From the NCBI GenBank assembly GCA_945897955.1, contig CAMDGQ010000017.1, positions 1 through 59,871 of the forward strand: a stretch of DNA of 59,871 bases, given 5' to 3'. Positions 20,277 to 29,645 of the stretch are shown here, in pieces. Positions within the stretch are counted from its first letter, which is position 1; each line of letters opens with the position of its first letter. This DNA comes from Tepidiphilus sp. J10 (lineage in GTDB: Bacteria > Pseudomonadota > Gammaproteobacteria > Burkholderiales > Thiobacillaceae). Made by a program: the position numbers and the translations under genes. The notes under the pieces were generated by a model. That model had not been told where the DNA came from, did not search any database, and was given only the letters and a program-made list of their open reading frames with translations.

Positions 20277-20660
20277 ATGCCTGATCAATCTTCCTGCCCC
20301 TGCGGTTCCGGCATTGCCTTCACTGCATGTTGCCAGCCCTATCTGCTCGGCAAACTGGCAGCCCCCTCGGCGGAGGCGCTGATGCGGTCACGTTATGTGG
20401 CTTATGTTCTGGAGCTCGAAGCGTACCTGCTTGCGACCTGGCATGCGGACACGCGCCCGGAAAGCCTGCACTTCAAGCAGGAGCCGCGTCCGAAGTGGCT
20501 GGGCCTGTCGATCAAGCGGGCGAGTGGCGACGAGCGACACGCCGTGGTGGAGTTTGTTGCGCGTTACAAGGTCAATGGCCGTGCTTTCCGGATGCATGAA
20601 ACCAGCCGTTTCGAGCGGATCGAGGGGCACTGGTTCTATCGCGATGGCGATCTGGCCTGA
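20277..20660 (+). CDS. YchJ family (UPF0225) SEC-C motif protein
   Basis: A 127-residue cytosolic protein. It begins with the zinc-binding SEC-C motif CPCGSGIAFTACCQPYL and continues with the YchJ middle domain (SAEALMRSRYVAYVL, TWHADTRPESL) and C-terminal RYKVNGRAFRMHETSRF. Length and motif order match E. coli YchJ. Function is unknown. It is convergent with the hydrolase gene, 12 bp apart. Confidence 0.9.
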   Translation: MPDQSSCPCGSGIAFTACCQPYLLGKLAAPSAEALMRSRYVAYVLELEAYLLATWHADTRPESLHFKQEPRPKWLGLSIKRASGDERHAVVEFVARYKVNGRAFRMHETSRFERIEGHWFYRDGDLA

Positions 20661-20672
20661 ACCGGCTTCGTT

Positions 20673-21461
20673 TCACTTGCATTGCGCCATCGATATCCAG
20701 CGATTCAGCCAGCGCTGCGCGCTCTGGCGGGCATGGCGCATGGCGATCTTTTCTTCCGGGGTCTGGTCGGCGCGAAAATCGAACGCGCGGCGAGCCATCG
20801 GATAGACCTGATATTCGACCGGGATGCCGCGTTCCCACAGGGCGTAGAAAGCACGGCCGCCGTTGATACGGCGCAATTCGAAATCCTGCTCGCCGATCAG
20901 GAACTGGATTGGCGTATTGATCTGCATGACTTCCGGCGCGATGCGGAATAACTGGTCCGGCTCGGGCGCATTCGGGTTTTGCATGTGGCCGTAATAACTG
21001 ACGATGGCTGCGATGTCCTTGCCGCGTTTCGCGGCAAGACGGATGGCGTAATAGGGGCCTCGCGACAATGCGACGATGCCGACCGGGGTTTTGCAGGCTT
21101 CCGGCATGGCCATCAAATAGTCGAGGCCGGCTTCGACGTCGAGTTCGGTTTCCGGATTGTGTTCGGCCGGCCAGCGCTCGATCATGCGGCCGCTTTGCCA
21201 TTCCGGCGCGACAACCAGAAAGCCCTGCTGGGCGAGTTCGCTGATATGGCGGCGCTCGTTTTCGTCCCAGCCGCGCTTGGCATGAATGAATAGAACCGGC
21301 GGAAACGGGCCTTTGCCGGCCGGCACGGCAATTTCGGTCGGCACATCGACATCGCCCGATTTCAGGGTGACGGTGCGGATTTCGATGCTGTCGGCAGCAT
21401 GAGCGGAGGCGATTCCAGCCAGGTGAAGCAGGGCGGCCAGCAGCAAAAGGGTGCGATTCAT
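20673..21461 (-). CDS. Exported dienelactone-hydrolase-like protein lacking the expected histidine
   Basis: A 262-residue alpha/beta hydrolase with a Sec signal (LLHLAGIASAHA). The nucleophile elbow is ALSRG with Ser133, and the acid is probably Asp193 in LIGEQD. Where dienelactone hydrolases carry the catalytic His (GAxHAF) this protein reads YPMARRAF, with Arg225 at the aligned position, so the triad may be broken or completed by another His. Substrate is unknown. The start at 21461 begins the signal peptide. It is divergent from the TonB-like gene. Confidence 0.8.
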   Translation of the reverse strand: MNRTLLLLAALLHLAGIASAHAADSIEIRTVTLKSGDVDVPTEIAVPAGKGPFPPVLFIHAKRGWDENERRHISELAQQGFLVVAPEWQSGRMIERWPAEHNPETELDVEAGLDYLMAMPEACKTPVGIVALSRGPYYAIRLAAKRGKDIAAIVSYYGHMQNPNAPEPDQLFRIAPEVMQINTPIQFLIGEQDFELRRINGGRAFYALWERGIPVEYQVYPMARRAFDFRADQTPEEKIAMRHARQSAQRWLNRWISMAQCK

Positions 21462-21535
21462 GGGCGGACTCCGGTGATTGTCGGTTGACCAGCAGGGCGG
21501 CATATCGCCGCGCAGGCGGACTTTATACTGTCGGC

Positions 21536-22294
21536 ATGATGGTTGGAATTTCTCCCGGTGTTTGGGCCGTATGGCTGCGACAGCCAATTGTGCGAGGGTT
21601 GCTGCTTTCGGCCGGACTCCACTTTGCGTTCATCTTCCTGTTTCAGGCGGCGCCTGTTTCCAATGGGCGGCAGGTGGTTGTGATCAATGCGCGCCTGCTG
21701 CCAGCAACCGACCAGGCGACGATGAAGGAGGCTGCTGTCGATAAGGAGGCGGTTGCGCAGGTGGATGGCACGCCAGAAATACCGCCCTCCAGCATGTTGA
21801 CCGCAATGACGCCGTCCGACGCGATGCCGGTTGCGCAACCGGCCGCACCGGTCAGCGAAACCAGGCCAGAGCCGGCACCGGTTTCGCTCCCCGTCTCGCC
21901 GGCTGCTGTGGAAACCCCGCCGCCACCGCCGGCTGAGCCCGTCGCGGGACCGCCGCAGGAAACGCGTTTGCCGAGCCTGCCGGTCGGCATTGATACCCAC
22001 TGGTATCTGGCGAGGCAGGTCGATATTCACCCGAAAGCCATCGGTTTGATCGAGCCGGCGTATCCGGAGGAGGCCAAGCGACGCAACATCGAAGGCACGC
22101 TGAAGCTGATGTTGAAGATTGACGATCTCGGGCAGGTGCAGTCGGTCGAGGTGGTCGAGGCGACGCCGCCTGGCGTATTCGACGATACCGCCATTGCAGC
22201 TTTCCGCGCGGCGCGTTTTCAACCTGCGTTGAAGGACGGGCGTCCGGTACGCTATCAGGCGTACATGCGGGTGGATTTCAAGCTCAAGGACTGA
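21536..22294 (+). CDS. TonB-like protein
   Basis: A 252-residue protein with one N-terminal membrane anchor (about 18-38), a Pro/Ala/Glu-rich linker (about 95-150) and a C-terminal TonB domain: IEPAYPEEAKRRNIEGTLKL, then AIAAFRAARFQPALKDGRPV. The domain order is that of TonB, which transduces proton-motive energy to outer-membrane receptors, but the linker is short and no exbB/exbD are adjacent. Its convergent neighbour mltA overlaps its last 11 bases. Confidence 0.82.
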   Translation: MMVGISPGVWAVWLRQPIVRGLLLSAGLHFAFIFLFQAAPVSNGRQVVVINARLLPATDQATMKEAAVDKEAVAQVDGTPEIPPSSMLTAMTPSDAMPVAQPAAPVSETRPEPAPVSLPVSPAAVETPPPPPAEPVAGPPQETRLPSLPVGIDTHWYLARQVDIHPKAIGLIEPAYPEEAKRRNIEGTLKLMLKIDDLGQVQSVEVVEATPPGVFDDTAIAAFRAARFQPALKDGRPVRYQAYMRVDFKLKD

Positions 22295-23612
22295 GTGGGC
22301 TTGCGAGCAAAGGAAAGTCGCGCGGCAGCAGCACCCACATGCGGCCTTTCTGTTTCATGCCGCCGGCCTGTTTGCCGGCTTCATCGCCGAAACCCCAGAA
22401 GAAATCGGCGCGCACATTGCCGCGTATGGCGCCGCCGGTGTCCTGCGCCATCATCAATCGGTTCAATATTTCACTCGAATTCGGCCGCGTGGTGGCGAGC
22501 CAGACCGGCGCGCCCAGCGGCATGCCGCGCGGGTCGATGGCGATGCTGCGCTCGGCAGTGAGCGGCACGCCCAGGGCGCCGAGCGGGCCGGAAAGATGGT
22601 TGGGAAGTTCGCGGAAAAAAACATAGCTGGGGTTGGCGTTGAGCAGTTCCGGCAGACGCTCCGGGTTGCGCCGACCCCAATCCTTGATGCCCTGCATCGA
22701 GGCCTTGTCGAGTGTGAGTTCGCCCTTTTCGACCAGCCATTTGCCGATGGAACGATAAGGATGGCCGTTCTGATCGGCATAACCGATGCGCACCGTCTCG
22801 CCATTCTCCAGCTTGACGCGTCCGGAACCCTGAATCTGCAGGAAGAACAGATCCACTGCGTCGTCAACCCAGACCAGTTCCTTGCCGCGCACCGGCGCCG
22901 CGCCGGCTTCGATTTCCGCCCGATTGAAATACGGCACTACCTTGTTGCCCTGGATGCGGCCGCGCAGGCGCAGATTTTTCAGTTCCGGATACAGGCCGGC
23001 GAGATCGACGACCAGCAGGTCTTCCGGTGCGGCATGGATCGGGAAACGGTACTGGGCGGTGGCTATCCGACTGCCGCGCAGCAGGGGCTCGTAATAGCCG
23101 GTGACCAGGCCTTCGACGCCACCCTCGTTCTGGTTGATTTGCCAGGGCAGGAAATTCTGCTCGAAGAAAGCCCGGATCGCAGGGCCTTCCGGCAACGGCG
23201 CTTGCACTGTGGCAGCCTGGCAGACGGCGCTCCAGGCGGGGTTGTTTTTCAAACCTCGGCACGATTGCAGAAAGGCCGGCCAGGCCAGCGTCAGATCGTC
23301 GTCGGTCCAGCCGGGCAGTTGCGTCCACAGCGCGGGCTTGAGCCAGGGCATGGCGGTGGCGATCGGCTTGCCCGGTTCGGATGTGGCTGGCGGGGTTAGG
23401 GTCGGCCCGGCAGGCGTGCCCGGCTTGATTGGCTCGATGGTTTCGGCGGGGGGGGCGACCGGCGGCACAACTGAAGGTGGTAACTGCGACGCCGGTTTCT
23501 CGCCCGGCACGACGATCGCTGGCGTGAGCGGCTCGTCGGGCGGAAGCGGCTTGCCGGTCAAGGTGCCGCAGCCGCCCAGCATCAGGGCGAATGCACCAGG
23601 CAACAGGTGCAT
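22284..23612 (-). CDS. mltA: MltA, membrane-bound lytic transglycosylase A
   Basis: A 442-residue outer-membrane lipoprotein that cleaves peptidoglycan to 1,6-anhydromuropeptides. The signal ends in the lipobox LGGC (Cys near residue 15). A Pro-rich linker of about 70 residues follows, then the MltA barrel (GLVTGYYEPLLRGSR, VWVDDAVDLFFLQIQGSG) and the 3D domain with catalytic Asp in MMAQDTGGAI and RADFFWG. Its start at 23612 precedes the lipoprotein signal; the frame remains open upstream through apaG but that part is not real. It lies 65 bp after apaG on the same strand. Confidence 0.94.
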   Translation of the reverse strand: MHLLPGAFALMLGGCGTLTGKPLPPDEPLTPAIVVPGEKPASQLPPSVVPPVAPPAETIEPIKPGTPAGPTLTPPATSEPGKPIATAMPWLKPALWTQLPGWTDDDLTLAWPAFLQSCRGLKNNPAWSAVCQAATVQAPLPEGPAIRAFFEQNFLPWQINQNEGGVEGLVTGYYEPLLRGSRIATAQYRFPIHAAPEDLLVVDLAGLYPELKNLRLRGRIQGNKVVPYFNRAEIEAGAAPVRGKELVWVDDAVDLFFLQIQGSGRVKLENGETVRIGYADQNGHPYRSIGKWLVEKGELTLDKASMQGIKDWGRRNPERLPELLNANPSYVFFRELPNHLSGPLGALGVPLTAERSIAIDPRGMPLGAPVWLATTRPNSSEILNRLMMAQDTGGAIRGNVRADFFWGFGDEAGKQAGGMKQKGRMWVLLPRDFPLLASPLSP

Positions 23613-23677
23613 GGCGATGCGGCCCGCGAAGCGGTCGGATATGGAAATGGGCTGACGCACAGAAGAAATGGCGCTGA

Positions 23678-24061
23678 TCAGTGCAGCACGCGCGGCACGG
23701 ACAGGATGAACTCGGGAATCTCGGCTTCGAACGAGTTGCCATCCTCGGCGACCATCTGATAACTCCCGCGCATCGCGCCTACCGGCGTCGAGACGGCGGT
23801 GCCGCTGGTGTATTCGAAGCTGTCGCCGGGCTTCAGCAGGGGTTGCTCGCCAACCACGCCGAGGCCGCGCACTTCCTGCACCTTCTGGTGCGCGTCGATG
23901 ATCTGCCAATGGCGGGAAATCAACTGTGCGGCAATCTGTCCGGTGTTGGAGATGGTGATGGTGTAGGAGAAAACGTAGCGCTCGGCCGCCTCGTCGGATT
24001 GCTCCGGGATGAAGTGGGTTCTGGCAGTGACGGTGATATGGTATTTCCTGATTTCGGCCAT
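23678..24061 (-). CDS. apaG: ApaG
   Basis: A 127-residue protein with the fibronectin-like ApaG fold. Hallmarks are YVFSYTITISNTG, LISRHWQIIDAHQKVQEVRG, the VVGEQPLLKPGDSFEYTSG loop and a GSYQM segment. Its precise role remains unclear. It is divergent from rpe with a 133-bp shared upstream region, and precedes mltA. Confidence 0.95.
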   Translation of the reverse strand: MAEIRKYHITVTARTHFIPEQSDEAAERYVFSYTITISNTGQIAAQLISRHWQIIDAHQKVQEVRGLGVVGEQPLLKPGDSFEYTSGTAVSTPVGAMRGSYQMVAEDGNSFEAEIPEFILSVPRVLH

Positions 24062-24194
24062 GGTGCGCGGCTGGGTGCGGAGCAGAGCGCCGATTGCACA
24101 CGAATCGCCTTGGGCTGTCCATACCGCCCCTATATTCCGGGCGGCATTCGGCGGGTAATATGCCGGTTTCTTTTTCACTGCCGGGAACCTCGTC

Positions 24195-24881
24195 ATGGCC
24201 GACTATCAGATTGCTCCTTCCATCCTTTCCGCCAACTTCGCCAAGCTGGGTGAAGAAGTCGATATGGTCCTCGCCGCCGGCGCGGATATCGTCCACTTCG
24301 ACGTGATGGACAACCACTATGTGCCCAACCTGACCATCGGCCCGCTGGTCTGCGAGGCGCTGCGCAAGCATGGCGTCACGGCGCCGATCGACGTGCATCT
24401 GATGGTCAAGCCGGTGGATCGAATCATTCCCGATTTTGCCAAGGCCGGCGCCACCTACATCACTTTCCACCCGGAAGCGTCCGAACATGTCGATCGCACC
24501 ATCGGCCTGATCAAGGAAAGCGGTTGCAAGGCCGGCCTGGTGTTCAACCCGGCGACGCCGCTGGATGTGCTGGAATACATGCTGCCCAAGCTTGACATGG
24601 TGTTGCTGATGTCGGTCAACCCCGGTTTCGGCGGCCAGAAATTCATTCCCTATGTGCTCGACAAGGCGCGCAAGGTGCGCGAGATGATCACCGCCGGCGG
24701 CTACAACTGCCGTCTGGAAATCGACGGCGGCGTCGGCCCGGCCAACATCTGCGAAGTCGCCAAGGCGGGTGTGGATACATTCGTTGCCGGCTCCGCCATC
24801 TTCGGTGCTGCCAGGGATACCGACCCGCATCGTTATGACACGGTCGTCGCAGCGATGCGCGCGGAACTGGCCAAGGCGTAA
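24195..24881 (+). CDS. rpe: Ribulose-phosphate 3-epimerase
   Basis: A 228-residue TIM-barrel enzyme interconverting ribulose 5-phosphate and xylulose 5-phosphate in the pentose phosphate and Calvin cycles. Signatures include [30 protein letters not shown] (metal-binding His and Asp), [21 protein letters not shown] and [11 protein letters not shown]. Length is typical. gph follows 93 bp downstream, an order common in betaproteobacteria. Confidence 0.97.
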   Translation: MADYQIAPSILSANFAKLGEEVDMVLAAGADIVHFDVMDNHYVPNLTIGPLVCEALRKHGVTAPIDVHLMVKPVDRIIPDFAKAGATYITFHPEASEHVDRTIGLIKESGCKAGLVFNPATPLDVLEYMLPKLDMVLLMSVNPGFGGQKFIPYVLDKARKVREMITAGGYNCRLEIDGGVGPANICEVAKAGVDTFVAGSAIFGAARDTDPHRYDTVVAAMRAELAKA

Positions 24882-24902
24882 GCTGGCCAACAACTAGCGA
24901 CT

Positions 24903-24958
24903 GTAGGGTGCGCCGTGCGCACCATTCATCGTGGATTGGTGCGCACGGCGCACCCTAC
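24903..24958. repeat. Palindromic intergenic repeat between rpe and gph
   Basis: A perfect 22-bp inverted repeat: GTAGGGTGCGCCGTGCGCAC plus CA (24903-24924), with its reverse complement at 24937-24958 and a 12-base loop. The arms resemble a REP-like sequence found dispersed in many proteobacterial genomes. No T-run follows, so it is a repeat rather than a classical terminator, although it could still stabilise mRNA ends. Confidence 0.9.
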
Positions 24959-24974
24959 TAACCGATTTCTTTAA

Positions 24975-25655
24975 ATGAACTTTCCTCTTCCTGTCAAAGC
25001 CGTCGTCATCGACCTCGATGGCACCCTGCTCGATACCGCCGAAGATCTGGCCGACGCTGCCGAGGCGATGCTGGTCGATATGGGCATGCCGGCGGTTTCC
25101 CTGGCCGAAATCAAGACCTACATCGGCAATGGCGTTTCCCGTCTGGTCAAGCGCTCATTGACCCGCGACATGCAGGCCGAGCCGGACCCGGCCCTGTTCG
25201 AACAGGCGCTGACCAGTTACGAAAAACACTATGGCGCCCATGTTTCGCGCAAGAGCCGCGTCTTTCCCGGCGTCGTCGAAGGCCTGCAGGCCATGCAGGC
25301 CGGCGGCTATCGCCTCGCCTGCATCACCAACAAGGCGGCGCGCTTCACACACCCGTTGCTGAAGGACACCGGTCTGTTCGATTACTTCGAGCTGATCCTG
25401 TCCGGCGATACCCTGCCCAGGAAGAAGCCCGATCCGATGCCGCTGCTGCATGCCTGTCAGGTGTTCGGCATTCAGCCGGACGAGTTGTTGCTGATCGGCG
25501 ATTCGCTCAATGACACCCAGGCTGCGCGCGCCGCCGGCTGCGCGGTGTTCTGCGTGCCCTATGGCTACAACCGGGGGCGTCCGGTCAGCGAACTTGATCT
25601 CGACGCGGTGACGCCGACACTGGCCGATGCGGCCAAGTTGATCGTCAAAAAATGA
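24975..25655 (+). CDS. gph: Phosphoglycolate phosphatase
   Basis: A 226-residue HAD-superfamily enzyme that removes phosphate from 2-phosphoglycolate. Motif I is DLDGTLLDT with Asp13 and Asp15. Motif II is ITNKAARFTHP, motif III the Lys in PRKKPDP, and motif IV GDSLNDTQAARAAG. A cap domain occupies about residues 22-90. It is separated from rpe only by the palindromic repeat. trpE follows after 123 bp that contain a short duplicated GAAACAGCGCCCTG. Confidence 0.94.
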   Translation: MNFPLPVKAVVIDLDGTLLDTAEDLADAAEAMLVDMGMPAVSLAEIKTYIGNGVSRLVKRSLTRDMQAEPDPALFEQALTSYEKHYGAHVSRKSRVFPGVVEGLQAMQAGGYRLACITNKAARFTHPLLKDTGLFDYFELILSGDTLPRKKPDPMPLLHACQVFGIQPDELLLIGDSLNDTQAARAAGCAVFCVPYGYNRGRPVSELDLDAVTPTLADAAKLIVKK

Positions 25656-25778
25656 AGCTGGGATTTTCTGGAAACAGCGCCCTGGAAACAGCGCCCTGGA
25701 ACACTATTTCAGCCGATGGCGAGTTGAATTGCGTTTCAGTCGCCGCATTTGACCGTCACGTTTTCCAGAAAGACCCGC

Positions 25779-27284
25779 ATGTTCAATGAAGACAAATTCA
25801 ACAGCCTGGCGCGCCAGGGTTTCAATCGAATCCCGGTCATCAAACCGTTGCCGGCAGATCTCGACACGCCGCTGTCGATCTACCTGAAGCTGGCCAACGA
25901 GCCATACTCCTATCTGCTCGAATCGGTGGTTGGCGGCGAGCGTTTCGGACGCTATTCGTTCATTGGCCTGCCGGCCAGAACGGTGCTGCGCGTGCATGGT
26001 CATTTCGCCAGCGTCGAAACCAATGGCTTGCCGGTCGAACAGTGCAATTGCGAAGACCCGCTTGCCTTTGTCGAGAAATTTCTTGCCCGCTTCAAGGCTG
26101 CACCGGTGCCGGGCATGCCGCGCTTTCCCGGCGGCCTGTGCGGCTATTTCGGTTACGACACGGTGCGTTACATCGAATCGCGCCTGGCCGCCGCGCGCAA
26201 GCCGGACAGCATCAACACGCCCGACATCCTGCTGATGCTGACCGACGAACTGGTGGTGGTCGATAACCTGTCCGGCAAGCTGACCCTGATCGTTTATGCC
26301 GACCCGCTGGAGGACCAGTCCTACCTGAAGGCGCATCGGCGTCTGGCCGAGCTGACCCGGCAGTTGCAGCGGCCGGCGATTCCGCCGCGCGACGTCAAGG
26401 GCAGCAGCGGCGAAGCGGTATCCGAATTCGGCGAGGACGCATTCAAGGTGGCGGTGGCGCGCGCCAAGCAGTACATCCTTGATGGCGACATCATGCAGGT
26501 CGTGCTGTCACAGCGCATGAGCCAGCCGTTCTACGCACATCCGCTGTCGCTCTATCGCGCGTTGCGCGGCCTGAATCCGTCGCCCTACATGTTCTATTAC
26601 GACATGGGCGGTTTCCATGTTGTCGGTTCCTCGCCGGAAATTCTGGTACGGCTGGAAGGCACCGGCGATGCCAGTCACCCCGGCGAAAAGCGCGTCACCG
26701 TGCGCCCGATTGCCGGCACGCGTCCGCGCGGTGCGACGCGGGAGGAAGATCTGCGTCTGGAAGCGGAACTGCTGGCCGATCCGAAGGAGCGCGCCGAGCA
26801 TGTGCAACTGATGGACCTGGGCCGCAACGACGCCGGCCGCGTGGCGCAGGTCGGCAGCGTCAAGGTCACCGAAAACATGAGCGTCGAGCGCTACTCCCAT
26901 GTCATGCACATCGTGTCCAACGTCGAAGGGAAGCTTCAGCCAGGTCTGACTGCAATGGACGTCCTGCGCGCGACCTTCCCGGCCGGCACGGTTTCCGGTG
27001 CGCCCAAGGTGCGTGCGATGGAGATCATCGACGAACTGGAGCCTTCCAAGCGCGGCGTCTATGCCGGCGCAGTCGGCTATGTCGGCTTCAATGGCGACAT
27101 GGATGTCGCCATCGCGATCCGCACCGCCGTGGTCAAGGACAGGATGCTCTATGTTCAGGCCGGCGCCGGCATCGTCGCCGACTCCGTGCCGGAAAACGAA
27201 TGGCAGGAAACCCGCAACAAGGCGCGCGCCGTGCTGCGCGCGGCGGAACTGGCGCAGGCGGGGTTCGATACCGAGGCGGATTGA
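25779..27284 (+). CDS. trpE: Anthranilate synthase component I
   Basis: A 501-residue chorismate-utilising enzyme for the first step of tryptophan biosynthesis. The N-terminal domain has the inhibitor-binding LLES motif ([20 protein letters not shown]). The catalytic C-terminal domain shows [67 protein letters not shown] and a closing NKARAVLRA. The start at 25779 gives [11 protein letters not shown], a usual N-terminus. trpG, often next in this group, is not in this window. Confidence 0.96.
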   Translation: MFNEDKFNSLARQGFNRIPVIKPLPADLDTPLSIYLKLANEPYSYLLESVVGGERFGRYSFIGLPARTVLRVHGHFASVETNGLPVEQCNCEDPLAFVEKFLARFKAAPVPGMPRFPGGLCGYFGYDTVRYIESRLAAARKPDSINTPDILLMLTDELVVVDNLSGKLTLIVYADPLEDQSYLKAHRRLAELTRQLQRPAIPPRDVKGSSGEAVSEFGEDAFKVAVARAKQYILDGDIMQVVLSQRMSQPFYAHPLSLYRALRGLNPSPYMFYYDMGGFHVVGSSPEILVRLEGTGDASHPGEKRVTVRPIAGTRPRGATREEDLRLEAELLADPKERAEHVQLMDLGRNDAGRVAQVGSVKVTENMSVERYSHVMHIVSNVEGKLQPGLTAMDVLRATFPAGTVSGAPKVRAMEIIDELEPSKRGVYAGAVGYVGFNGDMDVAIAIRTAVVKDRMLYVQAGAGIVADSVPENEWQETRNKARAVLRAAELAQAGFDTEAD

Positions 27285-27377
27285 GCCCCGGTGGCCGCGT
27301 TCTGCCGATATTCCGCGCTTTGCTTGCGGCCCTTAGGTGATAACCTCGCTACGACCTGAATCAAGGCTCTCCATTCC

Positions 27378-29645
27378 ATGTTCGTTTTTCTAGGCAGGCT
27401 GACCTGCCGCCATCCCCGCCTGATCGTATTGCTGGGGCTATTGCTGGTTCTGCTCGGCGCCTTCTACAGCAAGGATGTCATGCAGCGGCTGACCCTGGCG
27501 CCGGGCTGGGACGTACCGGGCAGCGGTTCCGCCGAGTCGGTGCGGTTGTTGCGCGAGCAGCTCGGGCGAGACGAAACGCCCGTGATCATGCTGTTCCGGC
27601 CGCGTTCGGACGCGCTCGGGGATGCCGACAGCCCGGCTTATCGCGGTGCGGTCGAAGCGGTTACCGCACAGATCGCAAGCAATCCCGAGGTCAAGAGCGT
27701 GGTCAGCTATCACAGTGGCGGCGATGTGCGCCTGCGCTCGAAGGATGGCCGCCTGAGCTATGCGGTGGTTCAACTGGAGCGCGCAGCGGATGAAGGCATT
27801 GCCGCATTCGAACGCTTGCGCGGGCAGATCCACAGTGATGAGCTCGAAGTAATGCTGGGGGGCGAGCTCGCTACCTATGTCGATATTCGCGCGCAACTGG
27901 CGCGCGACATCTGGCATGCCGAAATCGCCAGCTTCTTCGCCTTGTCGCTGCTGCTGGTCTGGGTGTTCGGCTCTGCGGTCGCGGCGATGCTGCCGCTGAT
28001 CGTCGGCATCGTCACCATCGTGCTGTCGGTGGCGATGCTGAAAACCTTCACCATGGTCATCGACATCAGCGTTTACGCGGCCAATGTCGTTTCCATGCTC
28101 GGTCTTGGTCTGGCCATCGACTATGCGCTTTTCATCGTGTCGCGCTTTCGCGAGGAACTGGCGGCGGGGCACGCCGTGGATAAAAGCCTGATGATCACCA
28201 TGCGCACCGCCGGCCGGACCGTGGTGTTCAGCGGGCTTACCGTCGCCGCCAGCCTGTTCTGCCTGCATATCCTGCCGCAACGGTTTTTTCAGAACATGGG
28301 CCTCGCCGGCGGCATCTCGGTGGCAGCCGCAATGATCACCGCCGTGGTGTTGCTGCCAGCTTTGCTCGCCTTGCTGGGCCGCAACGTCAATCGCGTGTCG
28401 CTGCCTTCCCTGGCGCGTCGCGCCGAGCAGCAGATGGAAGGCGGGCGCTGGTATCGCTACAGTCATTTCGTCATGCGCCACGCCTGGGGGGTGTTGTTCG
28501 TTACCCTGGGCTTGCTGCTGGCGATGGGGTTGCCCGTGTTGCACATGCAGATCGGCCCGGCCGACAGCAAATCGCTGCCGGTAACGGCGGAGAGTCGGCA
28601 GGTGCAGGAAATTCTGAGCCAGCGGTTCTCGCATTCCGACATGGGACCGCTCCTGCTGACGATTCAGACCCACGGCGCTGCACATTCGCCGGCGGCATTG
28701 GCCGGTCTGGATACGCTAGTGCGACAGCTGCGCACGTTGCCGGGCATCGCCAAAATATCCGGTTTGACCAGCGTCGATCCGAATCTGAACCTGAAGGATT
28801 ACCAACTGCTGTATGAATTCCCGGATCAGTTTCCGCTGGCGAAGGAGACGCTGGATGGCTATGCCAAGGGCGATTTCACGCTGATGCATGTCGAATACTC
28901 GCTGCCGCCGAGTTCGGAGGCCGCGCGTGAACTGGTCAAGCGCATCCGCAGCCTGCCGATGCCGGCGGGGATCAAGCAAATCCAGGTCGGCGGCTTTCCT
29001 GCTTTCCATCTCGATTACCTGCACTCGTTGCGCGAGTGGGTGCCGTGGACCATCGCCGCCATCGTCGGCGTGATTTTCGTGTTGCTGTTCTTCATGCTCG
29101 GCAGCGTATTGATTCCGCTGAAAGCGGTGATCACCAATCTGCTCTCGCTGTCCGCCACCTTCGGCGCACTGGTCTGGGTGTTTCAGGATGGCAATTTCGC
29201 GCAGTGGCTCAATTTCACCCCGCAGGGCAGCATGGACGGCACCATCCTGGTACTGATCTTCGCCGCCGCATTCGGCCTGTCGATCGACTATGAAGTCTTC
29301 CTGCTCTCGCGGATCAAGGAAATGTGCCAGACCACCGGCGACAACATGCGCTCTGTGGCTGTCGGCATTCAGCGCAGCGGCCCGATCATCACCAGCGCCG
29401 CATTGCTGATCGGTATCGTGCTGGGTGCGTTCGCGATGGGCGAAGTCGTATTCATGAAGGCGATGGGCCTCGGCTTGTTGCTCTCCGTACTGGTCGATGC
29501 CACGCTGGTACGCATGTTGCTGGTGCCGGCCAGCCTGCGCTTGCTGGGTAGCCTGAACTGGTGGGCGCCCAAGCCATTGATGATGCTTTACCGGCGGTTC
29601 AACCTGAGCGAAATTGAAGCCCATCGACGTGAGGAGAAATCATGA
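27378..29645 (+). CDS. MMPL/RND-family exporter
   Basis: A 755-residue inner-membrane protein with 12 predicted helices in two MMPL halves, each preceded by a periplasmic loop. The first half has MLGLGLAIDYALFIVSRFREE, with the helix-4 Asp-Tyr pair of the MMPL proton relay; the second half has FGLSIDYEVFLLSRIKEMC. Relatives export lipids, hopanoids or polyketides using proton-motive force. The substrate is unknown. The downstream periplasmic gene overlaps the stop by four bases, so the two probably work together. Confidence 0.88.
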   Translation: MFVFLGRLTCRHPRLIVLLGLLLVLLGAFYSKDVMQRLTLAPGWDVPGSGSAESVRLLREQLGRDETPVIMLFRPRSDALGDADSPAYRGAVEAVTAQIASNPEVKSVVSYHSGGDVRLRSKDGRLSYAVVQLERAADEGIAAFERLRGQIHSDELEVMLGGELATYVDIRAQLARDIWHAEIASFFALSLLLVWVFGSAVAAMLPLIVGIVTIVLSVAMLKTFTMVIDISVYAANVVSMLGLGLAIDYALFIVSRFREELAAGHAVDKSLMITMRTAGRTVVFSGLTVAASLFCLHILPQRFFQNMGLAGGISVAAAMITAVVLLPALLALLGRNVNRVSLPSLARRAEQQMEGGRWYRYSHFVMRHAWGVLFVTLGLLLAMGLPVLHMQIGPADSKSLPVTAESRQVQEILSQRFSHSDMGPLLLTIQTHGAAHSPAALAGLDTLVRQLRTLPGIAKISGLTSVDPNLNLKDYQLLYEFPDQFPLAKETLDGYAKGDFTLMHVEYSLPPSSEAARELVKRIRSLPMPAGIKQIQVGGFPAFHLDYLHSLREWVPWTIAAIVGVIFVLLFFMLGSVLIPLKAVITNLLSLSATFGALVWVFQDGNFAQWLNFTPQGSMDGTILVLIFAAAFGLSIDYEVFLLSRIKEMCQTTGDNMRSVAVGIQRSGPIITSAALLIGIVLGAFAMGEVVFMKAMGLGLLLSVLVDATLVRMLLVPASLRLLGSLNWWAPKPLMMLYRRFNLSEIEAHRREEKS

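Noticed and set aside
23613..24893. Open frame continuing upstream of mltA through apaG and rpe
   Set aside because: It runs through two well-supported genes in other frames; the lipoprotein signal fixes the mltA start at 23612.
25656..25720. Short duplication GAAACAGCGCCCTG between gph and trpE considered as a trp regulatory element
   Set aside because: The two copies are only a 16-base slippage-type repeat, with no Trp-rich leader peptide or terminator beside it.
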